DNA of 52,408 nt from an uncultured Methylococcaceae bacterium (GCA_903928685.1 CAIYRS010000041.1:1-52408), one strand, 5' to 3'. Positions 17,043 to 29,332 are shown, counted from the stretch's first letter. Notes: generated by a model from the letters alone, not told the origin. A program made the numbers and translations.

Positions 17043-17783
17043 ATGACCAAACTGGCAATAATCGGCGGTACAGGCTTAACGCAACTCAGCAATCTCAATT
17101 CACTCAGCCACAAACAAGTAGAAACGCCTTACGGTATGCCGTCAGCAGCGTTCGTCACTGGTGAATTCAACGGCAAAGAAGTGGTTTTCCTAGCCCGCCA
17201 CGGCAATCCGCATAGCATTGCACCGCATAAAATCAACTATCGCGCCAATATTTGGGGCTTAAAACAATTGGGTGTGGAGCAGATTATCGCCGTCGCCGCT
17301 GTCGGAGGCATTACCACCGCCATGCAACCCGCGCACATCGCCATACCCGATCAAGTTTTGGATTACAGCTACGGACGCGAACACACTTTTTTTGCCGATG
17401 GCAAATTGCCGTTAACGCACGTTGATTTCACTTGGCCGTATACCCCCGCCTTGCGCCAACGATTGCTGGCAGCGGCAGCGCAAGTTGGCATCAGTATCAC
17501 CCCAACTGGCACTTACGGTTGCACCCAAGGGCCGCGCTTGGAAAGCATTGCCGAAATTAAACGTATGGAGCAAGACGGCTGTGATGTCGTCGGCATGACA
17601 GGGATGCCAGAAGCGGCTTTGGCGCGTGAGCTAGGTATCGAGTATGCCGCTATCGCCGTCATTGCTAACTGGGCAGCAGGCAAGAGTGATGGTGAAATCA
17701 CTATGGCGGAAATTGAAGCCAATTTGCATCTCGGCATGGCGAATACCGCGACTTTGTTGAAGGCGTTTATTGAGTTGGCGTAA
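17043..17783 (+). CDS. S-methyl-5'-thioinosine phosphorylase (MTAP family)
   Basis: This is a 246-residue purine nucleoside phosphorylase of the PNP/MTAP superfamily: IIGGTGL phosphate loop, FLARHGNPHSIAPHKINYRAN, YGCTQGPRLES and VGMTGMPEAALARELG. The CTQGPRLES form, rather than the EGPRF of true MTA phosphorylases, and the nagZ-hpt neighbourhood match the Pseudomonas 5'-methylthioinosine phosphorylase. That enzyme yields hypoxanthine and 5-methylthioribose-1-P for methionine and purine salvage. MTA phosphorylase remains an alternative. It is the last gene of the operon, 3 bp after hpt and 18 bp from convergent corA. Confidence 0.85.
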   Translation: MTKLAIIGGTGLTQLSNLNSLSHKQVETPYGMPSAAFVTGEFNGKEVVFLARHGNPHSIAPHKINYRANIWGLKQLGVEQIIAVAAVGGITTAMQPAHIAIPDQVLDYSYGREHTFFADGKLPLTHVDFTWPYTPALRQRLLAAAAQVGISITPTGTYGCTQGPRLESIAEIKRMEQDGCDVVGMTGMPEAALARELGIEYAAIAVIANWAAGKSDGEITMAEIEANLHLGMANTATLLKAFIELA

Positions 17784-17801
17784 AGGTTGCCGCTTAAAAA
17801 C

Positions 17802-18752
17802 TTATAACCAGCCTTTACGCTTAAAAATCCAATACGGCGCAATTCCTGATAACACCATCAACAGCAACGCGCCGGGATAACCCATCTGCATATTCAGCTC
17901 CGGCATAAACTGAAAATTCATGCCGTAAATGCTGGCGACCAAGGTTGGTGGCAAAAACACCACCGCCGCAATCGAAAAAATCTTAATGATTTTATTTTGG
18001 GCAATATTGATAAAGCCCTGAGTGGAATCCATCAAAAAGTTGATTTTGTCGAACAGAAACGTGGTGTGGGTCATCAAGGTATCCACGTCTCGCATGATTT
18101 CCCGGGCGATTTCCTGCAATTCTGGTTGGTGGCGCAAATGCCGTTGTAAAAACGCAATCGAGCGTTGGGTATCCATCAGACATAAACGGATTTTACCGTT
18201 ACTGTCTTCCAATTTGGCAAGCTGGTCGATAGCATTTTCCAAATCCGAATCAATTTCTTCCAGCACCAAATAGCTGACATCTTCCAATTTCCGGTGGATG
18301 TCTTCCAGATTATCTGCCAGGTTTTCGACTTTTTGCTCAAAAATGGTGACCAGCAATTCTTGCGGCGAATGCGCTTCCACCTGTCCGCGCCGCGCCCGCA
18401 TCCGCAATAAACGGAAATCCGCCAACGCGCCTTCCCGCAAAGTAATCAAACGCTCTTTTTGCAAAATAAACGCCACCGTCACGGTATGGTGACGGCCTTC
18501 ACTTTGCGCTAGGAATAAAGACCGCACATGCACGCCGATAGGATCAGCAAAATAGCGCGCTGAGGATTCAATTTCTTCGACATCGTCGGACTCAGGCAAA
18601 TCAATCCGTAAAAAGGCTTGTAAATCGTCCCGTTCAAGATCGCTAGGATCATGGGCATCAATCCACGCGGCATGATCCGCCTGTTTAAAAGGATCGCCCA
18701 GTATGCTTTGTTCTTTCAGCATACCGTTGTCAAAATTGAATAATCTCAGCAT
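17802..18752 (-). CDS. corA: CorA-family magnesium/divalent cation transporter
   Basis: This is a 316-residue CorA-type channel with a large cytoplasmic N-terminal domain, a long coiled stalk helix (about 140-250) and two C-terminal membrane helices. The signature YGMNFQFMPE lies between them and a basic KRKGWL tail ends the protein. A ZntB-type exporter is less likely because GMN is followed by a standard MPEL loop. The gene faces mtiP and is divergent from recA. Confidence 0.92.
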   Translation of the reverse strand: MLRLFNFDNGMLKEQSILGDPFKQADHAAWIDAHDPSDLERDDLQAFLRIDLPESDDVEEIESSARYFADPIGVHVRSLFLAQSEGRHHTVTVAFILQKERLITLREGALADFRLLRMRARRGQVEAHSPQELLVTIFEQKVENLADNLEDIHRKLEDVSYLVLEEIDSDLENAIDQLAKLEDSNGKIRLCLMDTQRSIAFLQRHLRHQPELQEIAREIMRDVDTLMTHTTFLFDKINFLMDSTQGFINIAQNKIIKIFSIAAVVFLPPTLVASIYGMNFQFMPELNMQMGYPGALLLMVLSGIAPYWIFKRKGWL

Positions 18753-19167
18753 TTGCTTGTTCCGCTGTGTTTTGGTCGGATAGCGCCGACCATCATTAGT
18801 TGCGCATAGCTGGCTATGATAGCGGTTATCGGGGCTGTTAAAAACTTTCTAAAAGCCATCAAAGGTTTTTAACACTAGCGATAGTGGCGTGCTTAGCTTT
18901 TGGAGTAAAAAACATGTTTTTTATTCCTAGAAGCTTGAAAGCCAAAAGCCCGTTACCGTTCGTGTTTTTTCGTGTTTTTTCGTGTAGTTCGTGGACAAAA
19001 TTCTCAGTTACTTAAATCACATTAACGGACTTCGGCTTAGCCAATGCCGCAGCAAATCAACACTACCGGAAGCAAAGTCCGTATGTAATAATAAACGGCT
19101 TTGATTTTTCGATATTTCTTCTTCCACATTACCGCCTCAACAGGCGTTACGCACATAGGCAAACACA
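18753..19167. other. corA-recA divergent intergenic region
   Basis: This 415-bp region holds an inverted repeat at 18837-18873 (GTTAAAAAC/GTTTTTAAC), the AAACATGTTT palindrome at 18902-18927 and two direct 10-bp copies of CGTGTTTTTT at 18961-18980 followed by a third CGTGT. I see no gene, and no clear CTG-N10-CAG LexA box upstream of recA. Confidence 0.6.
18902..18927. repeat. AAACATGTTT palindrome, copy 1
   Basis: GGAGTAAAAAACAT followed by its near mirror ATGTTTTTTATTCC, centred on ACATGT with one G/T-type mismatch. It belongs to the same dispersed family as 42823, 42922, 46102 and 52044. Confidence 0.75.
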
Positions 19168-20220
19168 ATGGATGAGAACAAAAAAAAGGCGTTAGGCGCG
19201 GCTTTATTGCAGATAGAAAAGCAGTTCGGCAAAGGCTCGGTGATGCGTATGGGCGATGTATCTGCATCACGCGATATTGATGTGGTTTCCACAGGCTCAC
19301 TCGGTTTAGATATTGCCTTGGGTTGTGGTGGTTTGCCGCGCGGTCGGGTCGTGGAAATCTACGGGCCAGAATCCTCCGGCAAAACCACGCTGACTTTGCA
19401 AGTGATTGCCGAAATGCAAAAACTTGGTGGCACCGCCGCTTTTGTCGATGCTGAACATGCGTTGGATCCTGGCTATGCAGAAAAGCTGGGCGTTAATGTT
19501 GATGATCTGTTGGTTTCCCAGCCCGATACAGGCGAGCAAGCCTTAGAAATCACCGACATGCTGGTGCGTTCCGGCGCGGTTGATATTGTGGTGATAGACT
19601 CGGTTGCCGCATTGACCCCAAAAGCTGAAATTGAAGGCGATATGGGCGATTCACACATGGGTTTACAAGCCCGTTTGATGTCGCAAGCTTTGCGTAAACT
19701 CACCGCCAATATCAAACGCTCCAATACCCTCGTTATTTTCATCAACCAAATCCGCATGAAAATCGGCGTGATGTTTGGTAGCCCTGAAACCACCACAGGC
19801 GGTAACGCGCTGAAATTTTATGCCTCAGTCCGTTTAGACATCCGTCGTATTGGCTCGGTTAAAAGAGGCGAAGAAGTTATCGGTAACGAAACGCGGGTAA
19901 AAGTGGTTAAAAACAAAGTCGCACCGCCATTTAAAGAAGCCGAGTTTGAAATTTTATACGGCGAAGGCGTCTCGTTTACTGGCGAATTGGTTGATTTAGG
20001 CGTTAAGTACGGCTTCATCCAAAAATCCGGTTCTTGGTATGCCTATGGCGATGAAAAAATCGGTCAAGGCAAAGAAAATGCCCGCTTGTTTTTGAAAGAA
20101 CACCCTGAAAAAGCCAAAGATGTGGAAATGAAAATCAGGGAAGTGGCGTTAGTAAAGCCCAAAAGCAAAGCCGAATTGGAGCAAGTAGAAGCGCAAGAAC
20201 CCGATTTTGAAGACGAATAA
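19168..20220 (+). CDS. recA: Recombinase RecA
   Basis: RecA drives homologous strand exchange and stimulates LexA self-cleavage in the SOS response. The 350-residue protein has the Walker A loop [29 protein letters not shown], the [15 protein letters not shown] segment and an acidic C-terminal tail ending EPDFEDE. recX follows 11 bp after its stop. No canonical SOS box was seen in the upstream 415 bp. Confidence 0.99.
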   Translation: MDENKKKALGAALLQIEKQFGKGSVMRMGDVSASRDIDVVSTGSLGLDIALGCGGLPRGRVVEIYGPESSGKTTLTLQVIAEMQKLGGTAAFVDAEHALDPGYAEKLGVNVDDLLVSQPDTGEQALEITDMLVRSGAVDIVVIDSVAALTPKAEIEGDMGDSHMGLQARLMSQALRKLTANIKRSNTLVIFINQIRMKIGVMFGSPETTTGGNALKFYASVRLDIRRIGSVKRGEEVIGNETRVKVVKNKVAPPFKEAEFEILYGEGVSFTGELVDLGVKYGFIQKSGSWYAYGDEKIGQGKENARLFLKEHPEKAKDVEMKIREVALVKPKSKAELEQVEAQEPDFEDE

Positions 20221-20231
20221 CCCGGATTGCT

Positions 20232-20711
20232 ATGGAAGCGGCAATAGCCAAACAAATAGAAAACCATTGTTTGCTGCTATTGGCGCGTAGGGAACACAGC
20301 CGATTGGAATTGTTGGATAAATTGGCGTTAAAAGGCTTTAGCCGCGAGGCCAGTTTAGCGGTTATCGAACAACTAACCGCACAAGGCTGGCAATGCGATA
20401 GCCGTTATGCGGAAAGCTATGCGCGGCATCGTATCAATCGCGGCTTTGGCCCGATTGCTATTGCTTATGAACTCAACCGCAACGGCATAACCAACGTTGA
20501 TCTCGAGCAGGTAGCCCAATCGGTGGCAGGCAGTTGGCAAACCGTTCTGGCGGATGTCTACCAAAAAAAATATCATGATGACCCACCCGCTGATGCCAAT
20601 GATTGGGCAAAGCGTAGCCGTTTTTTATGGCAACGTGGCTTTCCTTCTGGCATGGTGAATACGTTTTTGGTTGGCTTGCATGGCAGAAAATTTGGGTCTG
20701 GTAAAAAGTAA
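20232..20711 (+). CDS. recX: RecA regulator RecX
   Basis: RecX binds RecA filaments and limits recombinase activity. The 159-residue protein is made of three-helix RecX repeats: LLARREHSRLELLDKLALKGF, then LTAQGWQCDSRYAESYARHRINRGFGPIAIAYELNRNGI, and a C-terminal repeat with RSRFLWQRGFP. It lies directly after recA, the family-typical location, and shares its transcript. Confidence 0.95.
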   Translation: MEAAIAKQIENHCLLLLARREHSRLELLDKLALKGFSREASLAVIEQLTAQGWQCDSRYAESYARHRINRGFGPIAIAYELNRNGITNVDLEQVAQSVAGSWQTVLADVYQKKYHDDPPADANDWAKRSRFLWQRGFPSGMVNTFLVGLHGRKFGSGKK

Positions 20712-20772
20712 ACCGATGCGACGGGCATCAATCATCATTAAAAATTCTTTAAGTTTCCGTGAATAATCAATT

Positions 20773-23382
20773 ATGAAAACAATGACTAGCGCACAACTAC
20801 GCGCCGCCTTCCTCGATTTTTTCCGTCAACGTGGACACAGCATCCAGCCATCCAGCTCGCTAGTGCCAGGCAATGACCCGACTTTGCTGTTCACCAACGC
20901 AGGCATGGTGCAGTTTAAGGACGTATTCTTAGGCCGCGAACACAAACCGTTTACCACCGCTGCGACTAGCCAACGCTGTGTGCGTGCAGGCGGCAAGCAC
21001 AACGACTTGGAAAATGTCGGTTACACGGCAAGGCATCACACGTTTTTTGAAATGCTCGGCAATTTCAGTTTTGGTGATTATTTCAAAAAAGAAGCCATTG
21101 AGTACGCGTGGGAATTTCTCACCAAAGAAATGGAAATCCCCGTCGAAAAACTGTGGGTCACGGTCTACGCGGAAGACCACGAAGCCGAAGCGATTTGGCT
21201 AAACCACGTCGGTGTTGATCCCAACCGTTTCTCGCGCATCGCCACCAAAGACAATTTTTGGTCGATGGGCGATGTCGGCCCTTGCGGCCCATGTACCGAA
21301 ATTTTTTACGACCACGGCGAAAATATTTTCGGCGGCCCTCCAGGCAGCCCAGATGAAGATGGCGACCGTTATATCGAAATTTGGAATCTCGTATTCATGC
21401 AGTACGACCGTTCCGCTGACGGCACTATGACACCGTTACCAAAACCATCCGTCGATACGGGCATGGGATTGGAGCGTATCTCGGCAATCTTGCAAGGCGT
21501 ACATAGCAATTACGAAATCGACTTGTTCCAAAAACTGCTGACTGCCGCAGCGGCCTTGGCGAAAACCGACGATTTAACCAATAGCTCTTTGCGCGTTATC
21601 GCCGACCATATCCGTTCTTGCGCGTTCTTGGTAGCCGATGGCGTGATGCCATCCAACGAAGGCCGTGGCTATGTTTTGCGCCGCATCATCCGTCGTGCGA
21701 TTCGTCACGGCTACCGCTTAGGCATTTTGGATATTTTCTTCTACAAACTGGTCGCGCCTTTAGTTGAAGAAATGGGCGCGGCGTATCCTGAACTTGCCGC
21801 TGCACAAGAGCAAGTTGAACGCATCCTGAAAAAAGAAGAAGAGCGTTTCGCCGAAACCTTAGGGCAGGGCATGAAAATCCTTGAAGCCTGCGTCGCCAAA
21901 CTGGAAGGCACGGTCATTCCCGGCGAAACTGTGTTCCAGCTTTACGATACCTACGGTTTCCCTGTTGATTTGACCGCCGATTTTGCCCGCGAAAACAATT
22001 TGACGGTTGATTACGACGGCTTTGAAACCGCGATGGCGGCACAACGTGACCGCGCCCGTTCTGCCAGCAGCTTCGGTGCCGATTACGACCAAGACATCAA
22101 ACTCGACAGCCAAACCGAATTCACAGGCTACGACAACTTGGATGACCAAGTGCATATCGTCGCTTTGTTTAAACTAGGCCAGCCTGTTGATACCTTGGAT
22201 GAAGGCGACGAAGGCGTGGTGGTTTTGGATAAAACCCCATTCTACGGCGAATCCGGCGGACAAATCGGCGACTGCGGCGAATTGAAAACCGACGGGGGCG
22301 TATTTGCGGTAGCCGACACCCAAAAACAAGGCGGTACGCTGTTCCTGCATAAAGGTAAAGTCGTCTCCGGCGAATTAAAAGTCGGGGACTTGTGCAACGC
22401 CAAAGTCAGTGCCGAAGAGCGCAAAGCCACCGAACTCAACCATTCCGCCACGCATTTATTACACGCCGCCTTACGCCAAACCTTGGGCGATCACGTCGCG
22501 CAAAAAGGCTCGTTGGTCAATCCTGAACGTTTACGTTTCGACTTCTCGCATTTTGAACCCGTCACACCGGAACAAATCGCCGTTTTAGAAAAACTGGTGA
22601 ACGAACAAATCCGCTTGAACCAGCCCGTGTCCGCCGAAATCATGGCAAAAGACGATGCGGTCAAAGCAGGCGCAATGGCTTTGTTCGGCGAAAAATACGG
22701 CGACGAAGTGCGGGTATTAAAAATCGGTGCATTCTCCACCGAACTCTGCGGTGGCACTCATGTTGAACGCGCAGGCGACATCGGTTGCTTCAAAATCATC
22801 AGCGAAACCGGCGTAGCCGCAGGTGTGCGCCGTATCGAAGCCGTCACGGGCGCGGGTTGTATGGCTTGGTTGGGCGAGCGCGAACAAGTGCTGAACACCA
22901 TCGCCGGATTGCTGAAAAGCGCACCCGACAAAGCCGCAGAAAAAGTCGAACAATTATTGGCAAAAAGCCGCGATTTAGAAAAACAACTCGAACGCCTCAA
23001 CGCCAAACTCGCCAGCTCGCAAGGTGATGATCTAGTCAACCAAGCCGTCGAAGTGTCTGGCACGAAAGTATTAGCCGTCAAACTCGAAGGCATAGAAGCC
23101 AAAGCCCTACGCGACCTCGCCGACCAATTGAAAAACAAACTCGGCAGCGCGGTAGTGGTATTGGCAGTCGTCGAAGGCGACAAAGTCAGCTTGGTTGCTG
23201 GCGTGAGTAAAGACCGGATGGGACAAGTGAAAGCAGGCGATTTGGTCAATTTCGTTGCCCAACAAGTCGGCGGCAAAGGCGGTGGAAGACCGGATATGGC
23301 AATGGCTGGGGGGAATGATGCTAGTGGCTTGGGTGCGGCTTTGGGTGGGGTTTTGGGTTGGGTGCAGGAGAAATTGGCTTAA
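20773..23382 (+). CDS. alaS: Alanyl-tRNA synthetase AlaS
   Basis: AlaS charges tRNA-Ala. The 869-residue protein has the class II catalytic core ([46 protein letters not shown]), the editing domain with [12 protein letters not shown] and the zinc-binding [13 protein letters not shown], and the Gly-rich C-terminal domain ([15 protein letters not shown]). The start may be the first Met or Met4 ([10 protein letters not shown]). It lies 61 bp after recX, so possibly part of the recA operon. Confidence 0.99.
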   Translation: MKTMTSAQLRAAFLDFFRQRGHSIQPSSSLVPGNDPTLLFTNAGMVQFKDVFLGREHKPFTTAATSQRCVRAGGKHNDLENVGYTARHHTFFEMLGNFSFGDYFKKEAIEYAWEFLTKEMEIPVEKLWVTVYAEDHEAEAIWLNHVGVDPNRFSRIATKDNFWSMGDVGPCGPCTEIFYDHGENIFGGPPGSPDEDGDRYIEIWNLVFMQYDRSADGTMTPLPKPSVDTGMGLERISAILQGVHSNYEIDLFQKLLTAAAALAKTDDLTNSSLRVIADHIRSCAFLVADGVMPSNEGRGYVLRRIIRRAIRHGYRLGILDIFFYKLVAPLVEEMGAAYPELAAAQEQVERILKKEEERFAETLGQGMKILEACVAKLEGTVIPGETVFQLYDTYGFPVDLTADFARENNLTVDYDGFETAMAAQRDRARSASSFGADYDQDIKLDSQTEFTGYDNLDDQVHIVALFKLGQPVDTLDEGDEGVVVLDKTPFYGESGGQIGDCGELKTDGGVFAVADTQKQGGTLFLHKGKVVSGELKVGDLCNAKVSAEERKATELNHSATHLLHAALRQTLGDHVAQKGSLVNPERLRFDFSHFEPVTPEQIAVLEKLVNEQIRLNQPVSAEIMAKDDAVKAGAMALFGEKYGDEVRVLKIGAFSTELCGGTHVERAGDIGCFKIISETGVAAGVRRIEAVTGAGCMAWLGEREQVLNTIAGLLKSAPDKAAEKVEQLLAKSRDLEKQLERLNAKLASSQGDDLVNQAVEVSGTKVLAVKLEGIEAKALRDLADQLKNKLGSAVVVLAVVEGDKVSLVAGVSKDRMGQVKAGDLVNFVAQQVGGKGGGRPDMAMAGGNDASGLGAALGGVLGWVQEKLA

Positions 23383-23438
23383 CACAATGTATTTTCTAAA
23401 GCTTGATAATGGCAGATAACTATTGATGCGTAATTTAT

Positions 23439-24998
23439 ATGGCAATTGAAATTATCTCAGGTGAAGACGTTTGGTCAACGCTGGTAAAAAAAAACAAATA
23501 CCAACGTTGGCCTAATCGCCAAATGCCGGAACGCTTGTATCCAATCGCAACGCCTTGTACTCAAGCTAATTTTAAAATCCATAGGAATGAAAAGATATTC
23601 TGTATAGGCTCCTGTTTCGCACAAGAAATCAGTGAAACTTTGCATCGGCAGGATTTTAATGTGTTATCGCTGTTTCAAGATTTGCCCAAATCACCTAATC
23701 GGAACAAAACGGATGCAAGTATATTTCACAAATATAATGTTGCATCCATTTACAATGAGTTGGCATGGGCGTTAAATCCGGCTACACCTTACCATCACGA
23801 GAATGCCTTAATTGAAGTGTCTAATCAGTTGTGGCAGGATTACCAACTTATGGGGCCAGACTACAGTGATGACGAAAGCTTTGCTAAGCTATTTCGAGAG
23901 GCATTTAATCAAGCTTTTAAAAGAGTTAAAGAAGCTGATGTAGTTATTTTAACTTTAGGGTTAAGTGAGGTTTGGTTCGATAAACACACGCAACTCTATT
24001 TGAACAGAACAGCTTCGCCTGAAACGGTGCGTTGCTATCCTGGGCGCTTTGAATTACATGTGTTTGATTATGGGCAAACCTTAAGTTATTTGGAAGAAAC
24101 CTATCAATTATTAGCCACTTACCTAAAGCCAAGTTTTCGCTTGCTCATCACTGTTTCTCCTATTCCGTTATCGGTCACTTTTCGCCAACAAGATGTCTTG
24201 ACTGCCAGTGCTTATTCTAAAGCGGTATTGAGGGCGGCCGTAGAACAGTTTTTATGTAATAAAGCAAACGTTAATTATTTCCCTAGCTACGAATTTGTCG
24301 TCCTAAGCAATCCGGCAGTTGTTTGGCGCGAAGATGATTTTCGTCATGTAAACAGCCAGTTTGTTGATTATATTATGGCTAATGTCATGGCCCAATTTAC
24401 TGATACGACTAATGACACTGAAGATTCGCGCGTGTTATTAAAAGTAAAATCATTGTATTACGGTAATTTTATTAAAGAGGCTAAAAATTTAATTAGACCG
24501 CTGCTGGCTAAGCACAAAACCGATAAAGAGTTATGGCTGTTTTGGGGAATGCTTCAACTACGCTTGCAGGGTAGCTATAAAAATCATCTATTTAAAGCAC
24601 TAATTCATTTAAAAACTTATCAGGATTTAAGTGTTATCCAGCATATTCAATTTCTGTTTCGTGTTTATAAAAAGAGAAGACACAAGGCTTTTGTAGGTAA
24701 TTTAGAATCATGGGATGGCGATTCTATAATTGGTTGGGCATGTTGCTTGGATGTAAAGAAACCTATTAGTGTTACGCTATTAATCAATAATCAAAAAATA
24801 ATGACCGTATTAGCCAATGAGCCTCGTACAGATGTAGCTGCTGTCTATAGCAAAATTTATTTAAAGAGCGGTTTTCTCATTAAATTAGATAGGGATATTA
24901 GCGATAATCAACCGATACACGTTATTTTTACAGATACAGGGAAAAATTTGCCTGGTAGTCCTATTTATCTCACAACAGCTAAAAAAGAAACCATGTGA
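23439..24998 (+). CDS. GSCFA-domain protein
   Basis: This is a 519-residue protein with the family signature CIGSCFAQEI at about residue 56 and downstream GSCFA-domain blocks (ASIYNELAWALNP, VVILTLGLSEVWFD, LLITVSPIPLSVTF). GSCFA domains resemble SGNH/GDSL hydrolases, and in several genomes they accompany polysaccharide or glycosyl-modification genes; the substrate here is unknown. The C-terminal 200 residues look like a helical repeat (FIKEAKNLIRPLLAKH...) followed by a beta-rich domain (WDGDSIIGWACCLD). The gene is visibly more AT-rich than alaS, with AT-rich codon choice, suggesting recent acquisition. Confidence 0.85.
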   Translation: MAIEIISGEDVWSTLVKKNKYQRWPNRQMPERLYPIATPCTQANFKIHRNEKIFCIGSCFAQEISETLHRQDFNVLSLFQDLPKSPNRNKTDASIFHKYNVASIYNELAWALNPATPYHHENALIEVSNQLWQDYQLMGPDYSDDESFAKLFREAFNQAFKRVKEADVVILTLGLSEVWFDKHTQLYLNRTASPETVRCYPGRFELHVFDYGQTLSYLEETYQLLATYLKPSFRLLITVSPIPLSVTFRQQDVLTASAYSKAVLRAAVEQFLCNKANVNYFPSYEFVVLSNPAVVWREDDFRHVNSQFVDYIMANVMAQFTDTTNDTEDSRVLLKVKSLYYGNFIKEAKNLIRPLLAKHKTDKELWLFWGMLQLRLQGSYKNHLFKALIHLKTYQDLSVIQHIQFLFRVYKKRRHKAFVGNLESWDGDSIIGWACCLDVKKPISVTLLINNQKIMTVLANEPRTDVAAVYSKIYLKSGFLIKLDRDISDNQPIHVIFTDTGKNLPGSPIYLTTAKKETM

Positions 24999-25119
24999 TT
25001 TTTTATAAATTAATAAGTGACAGTATTGATAGTATTGGCTTCCGCACCAAAGAATGGATGTAAATATTAATTTCGAAGATGATAATTAAGGCAATAAACC
25101 CAAGACCACTAATTCTCCG

Positions 25120-26298
25120 TTAAACAAACTGCCCCGCGCACCACGCTGATGACCACGCCCATTGGAAGTTGTAGCCGCCCAGCCAGCCTGTTACATCCAC
25201 CACTTCCCCAATAAAATACAGCCCCGGCACTTTTTTGCTTGCCATGGTTTTTGATGATAATTCCTCGCAATCGACCCCGCCTGCGGTGACTTCGGCGGTG
25301 CGGTAGCCTTCGGTGCCGTTGGGTTTGATTGCCCATTGTTGGATTTGCTTGGCGACTTGTTCAAAATGTGGGTCTGAGCAATCGGCGATGGATTTGTTTA
25401 GTAAGCTTTCTTCCAGCAAACACGCCAATAAACGTTTGGGTAAATAGCTTTCCAACACGGTTTTTACGGTGTTTTTTAGTTTTTGTTGGCGCTTGTTTTT
25501 TAGTTCTGCCAACACATTCGTATCGGGCAACAAATCAATCACGATGGCTTCGCCGGGTTGCCAGTAAGATGAGATTTGCAAAATAACCGGGCCGCTTAAA
25601 CCGCGATGGGTGAACAGTAAGTTTTCCTTAAACGTCTGCCGGGCGCTGCTGACCACGCAGGGCAGGGCGATGCCGGATAAGGGTGAGAAGCGGTCTTTAT
25701 CGTGTGGTTGCAAGGTAAACGGCACTAAACCCGCCCGGGTTGGGATGATGTTAAGGCCGAATTGTTCGGCAATTTGGTAGCCGAATGGCGTAGCGCCCAT
25801 TTTCGGGATCGACAAACCGCCTGTGGCAATCACTAAGGATTGGCAACTGAACTGGCCTGCGCCGCTGTTGACGATAAAACCGCCTTGCTGCTGTTGGATG
25901 CGGTTGATAGGCGTATCCAGCCGGATGCTTATTCCCGCCGCCGCGCATTCTGTCAATAACATGGTGAGAATGTCTTTGGCGCTGTTATCACAAAATAACT
26001 GCCCGTGTTCGCGCTCATGGAAGGGGATTTGGTAACGCCCGACCATCGCCAAAAAATCCCATTGGCTAAAGCGGCTTAAGGCGGATTTACAAAAATGCGG
26101 GTTGTTGGAGATGAAATTTTCCGGCTCAACCGAGTAATTGGTGAAATTACAGCGACCGCCGCCAGACATCAGGATTTTTTTTCCGGCTTTATTGGCATGA
26201 TCCAACACCAGCACCCGCCGTCCGCGTTTGCCCGCTTCTATGGCACACATTAAGCCCGACGCGCCCGCGCCGATAATGATTACATCGGTTTCAAACAT
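25120..26298 (-). CDS. HI0933/YhiN-family flavoprotein
   Basis: This is a 392-residue FAD-dependent protein with the N-terminal dinucleotide loop DVIIIGAGASGLMCAIEAGKRG, a second signature GGGRCNFTNYS, the central FTHRGLSGPVILQIS and the C-terminal FAD-binding GLYFIGEVVDVTGWLGGYNFQWAWSSA. The family (BaiN/RdsA-like) is annotated as NAD(P)/FAD-dependent oxidoreductase; the physiological substrate is not settled. It is convergent with the GSCFA gene. Confidence 0.92.
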   Translation of the reverse strand: MFETDVIIIGAGASGLMCAIEAGKRGRRVLVLDHANKAGKKILMSGGGRCNFTNYSVEPENFISNNPHFCKSALSRFSQWDFLAMVGRYQIPFHEREHGQLFCDNSAKDILTMLLTECAAAGISIRLDTPINRIQQQQGGFIVNSGAGQFSCQSLVIATGGLSIPKMGATPFGYQIAEQFGLNIIPTRAGLVPFTLQPHDKDRFSPLSGIALPCVVSSARQTFKENLLFTHRGLSGPVILQISSYWQPGEAIVIDLLPDTNVLAELKNKRQQKLKNTVKTVLESYLPKRLLACLLEESLLNKSIADCSDPHFEQVAKQIQQWAIKPNGTEGYRTAEVTAGGVDCEELSSKTMASKKVPGLYFIGEVVDVTGWLGGYNFQWAWSSAWCAGQFV

Positions 26299-26459
26299 AC
26301 AATTTCAGGTCAAAAACTTTAAACTATACAGCAAATAAGCAATTTGTATTCCCGTCTTGCTTCACCTATCCCGATAAGCTAGTATTTCAACTTTGCTGCG
26401 TTAGCAAATGGTACGCAAGCACCTCAAATCCCACGACACTAACCCACATTCTGGAAACT

Positions 26460-27107
26460 ATGGCAATGTTAAGAAAGGCTACAATTTTACTCCCCGCCCT
26501 GTTGGCTGCCACGCTAAGCGGCTGCGCTGGCTACCGTCAATACGAAGTTAAAGATGCGGATTTGATTCAAGTCAGCTACGACGCCGTCGCAGAATTAAAC
26601 AGCCGCCTGAACCGTAAAATCCCTAAAAACAGCTTGATTGTCGTCAGCACCTTGTTGAATGTCGATAACCTCAACAAAACCTCGGCATTTGGGCGCATCG
26701 TTTCCGATCAAATCGCCTCGGCTTTCCATAAAGACGGACACCAGATTGTCGGCATGGAATTACCGATTGATTTGTTTATTATGAAAGAAGACGGCACTTT
26801 GCAATTGACGCCTGAAACCAAAAAAGAGTTGAAACGTTATCAAGCGGGTGTTTTAGTCGGTGGTGTTTACGCGCCAGGCAAAAAGAACACTTATGTATCG
26901 TTACGCATCATCGATTTGGCAACCAAAACCGTTATTTCCTCGGCTGATTTTTCCGTACCCATGGGGCCAGATGCCAAATTCTTGACCGCCTCTAAAGAAG
27001 TCGGCTCGACAGCTTCAGCAGAAGCAACTGCCGAACCGCAAGAGCAAGCCGCAGTGGAAACTGAAAAGCCTGTAGAAGCCAAACCTGCAAAAACAGGAAT
27101 TGAATAA
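26460..27107 (+). CDS. FlgO-like outer-membrane lipoprotein
   Basis: The 215-residue product has a lipoprotein signal ending in the lipobox LSGC (Cys22) and then a FlgO-type domain (DLIQVSYDAVAELNSRL, VVSTLLNVDNLNKTSAFGRIVSDQIASAFHKDG, GVLVGGVYAPGKKNTYVSLRIIDLATKTVISS). The C-terminal tail is Ala/Glu/Pro-rich and probably disordered. FlgO proteins support flagellar outer-membrane structures in Vibrio, but no flagellar genes are nearby, so a more general role is possible. Start ATG at 26460; the ATG two codons later is equally usable. Confidence 0.82.
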   Translation: MAMLRKATILLPALLAATLSGCAGYRQYEVKDADLIQVSYDAVAELNSRLNRKIPKNSLIVVSTLLNVDNLNKTSAFGRIVSDQIASAFHKDGHQIVGMELPIDLFIMKEDGTLQLTPETKKELKRYQAGVLVGGVYAPGKKNTYVSLRIIDLATKTVISSADFSVPMGPDAKFLTASKEVGSTASAEATAEPQEQAAVETEKPVEAKPAKTGIE

Positions 27108-28594
<1,487 letters not shown>

Positions 28595-29332
28595 GCGTAA
28601 CGGCTATGGCAATATAAACGGGATTTTGAATTGTAAATGGTCGTAAGGGCTTTTTATGCCTGATTTGTGAAAATGGCGCTAATTTCTATTAAAGGCTGAA
28701 TTGGAACTCACTGAAATGGTTTAAGCTACTCGTTTGTATTAGTTCAGCGAATGAAAACAGAACAGAGAGGCGTCTTGCTATAGGAGATGACAGAGCCTAA
28801 CTTGGCTTCGTTGGTGGGATTCTAAATATTGGGGGATTTGGAGTCATGGGCATTACGGTACACATGTTAAATTATTTGCCAAATTCCTTCAGTCTTGCTG
28901 TTTTTTGCCGTTTTTCATTAATCAATTCAAACTAGAATTGTTAAGCATAGATTGTTAGCAGTGCTAATTAATAGGCTTTTTGCTTTTTAAGAATTTGCTG
29001 GATGGTATCACTGTGTAAATGAACAAATTCTTAGATGGGTTTTTGTCATATTAATTCATTTCGGTATTTTTGTCACATATTTCATGGCAATAAATGAGGA
29101 TGCTTCTGTCTGTGTGTTCTAAATTGTCGGATTTTGCGATTGCAATCCAAATAGCTCGCACATATTTAAAAAAATTAGGGTTTGATTAAGGTTTTGATGA
29201 TATTCAAAATAGCTAAAAATATTTTTGGGTTTATTAGGATAAGAAAATATTTGTAGCCACTGTCGCCTTAGTCGGAAAAGTCTTAAGTATCGGATTTAGC
29301 CAGCAAATTTAATAATTTAAAGTAGGGACTTC
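28595..29332. other. Long AT-rich intergenic region before the signalling locus
   Basis: 738 bp with no open frame of substance and no RNA gene I recognise. Composition is clearly more AT-rich than the neighbours from about 28900. The length is enough for an extended regulatory region or a small RNA, but I see no specific element. Confidence 0.5.

Noticed and set aside
28595-29332. Possible small RNA or riboswitch before the HTH-REC gene
   Set aside because: I could not find a defined stem-loop, terminator or known motif, so no RNA gene is claimed.
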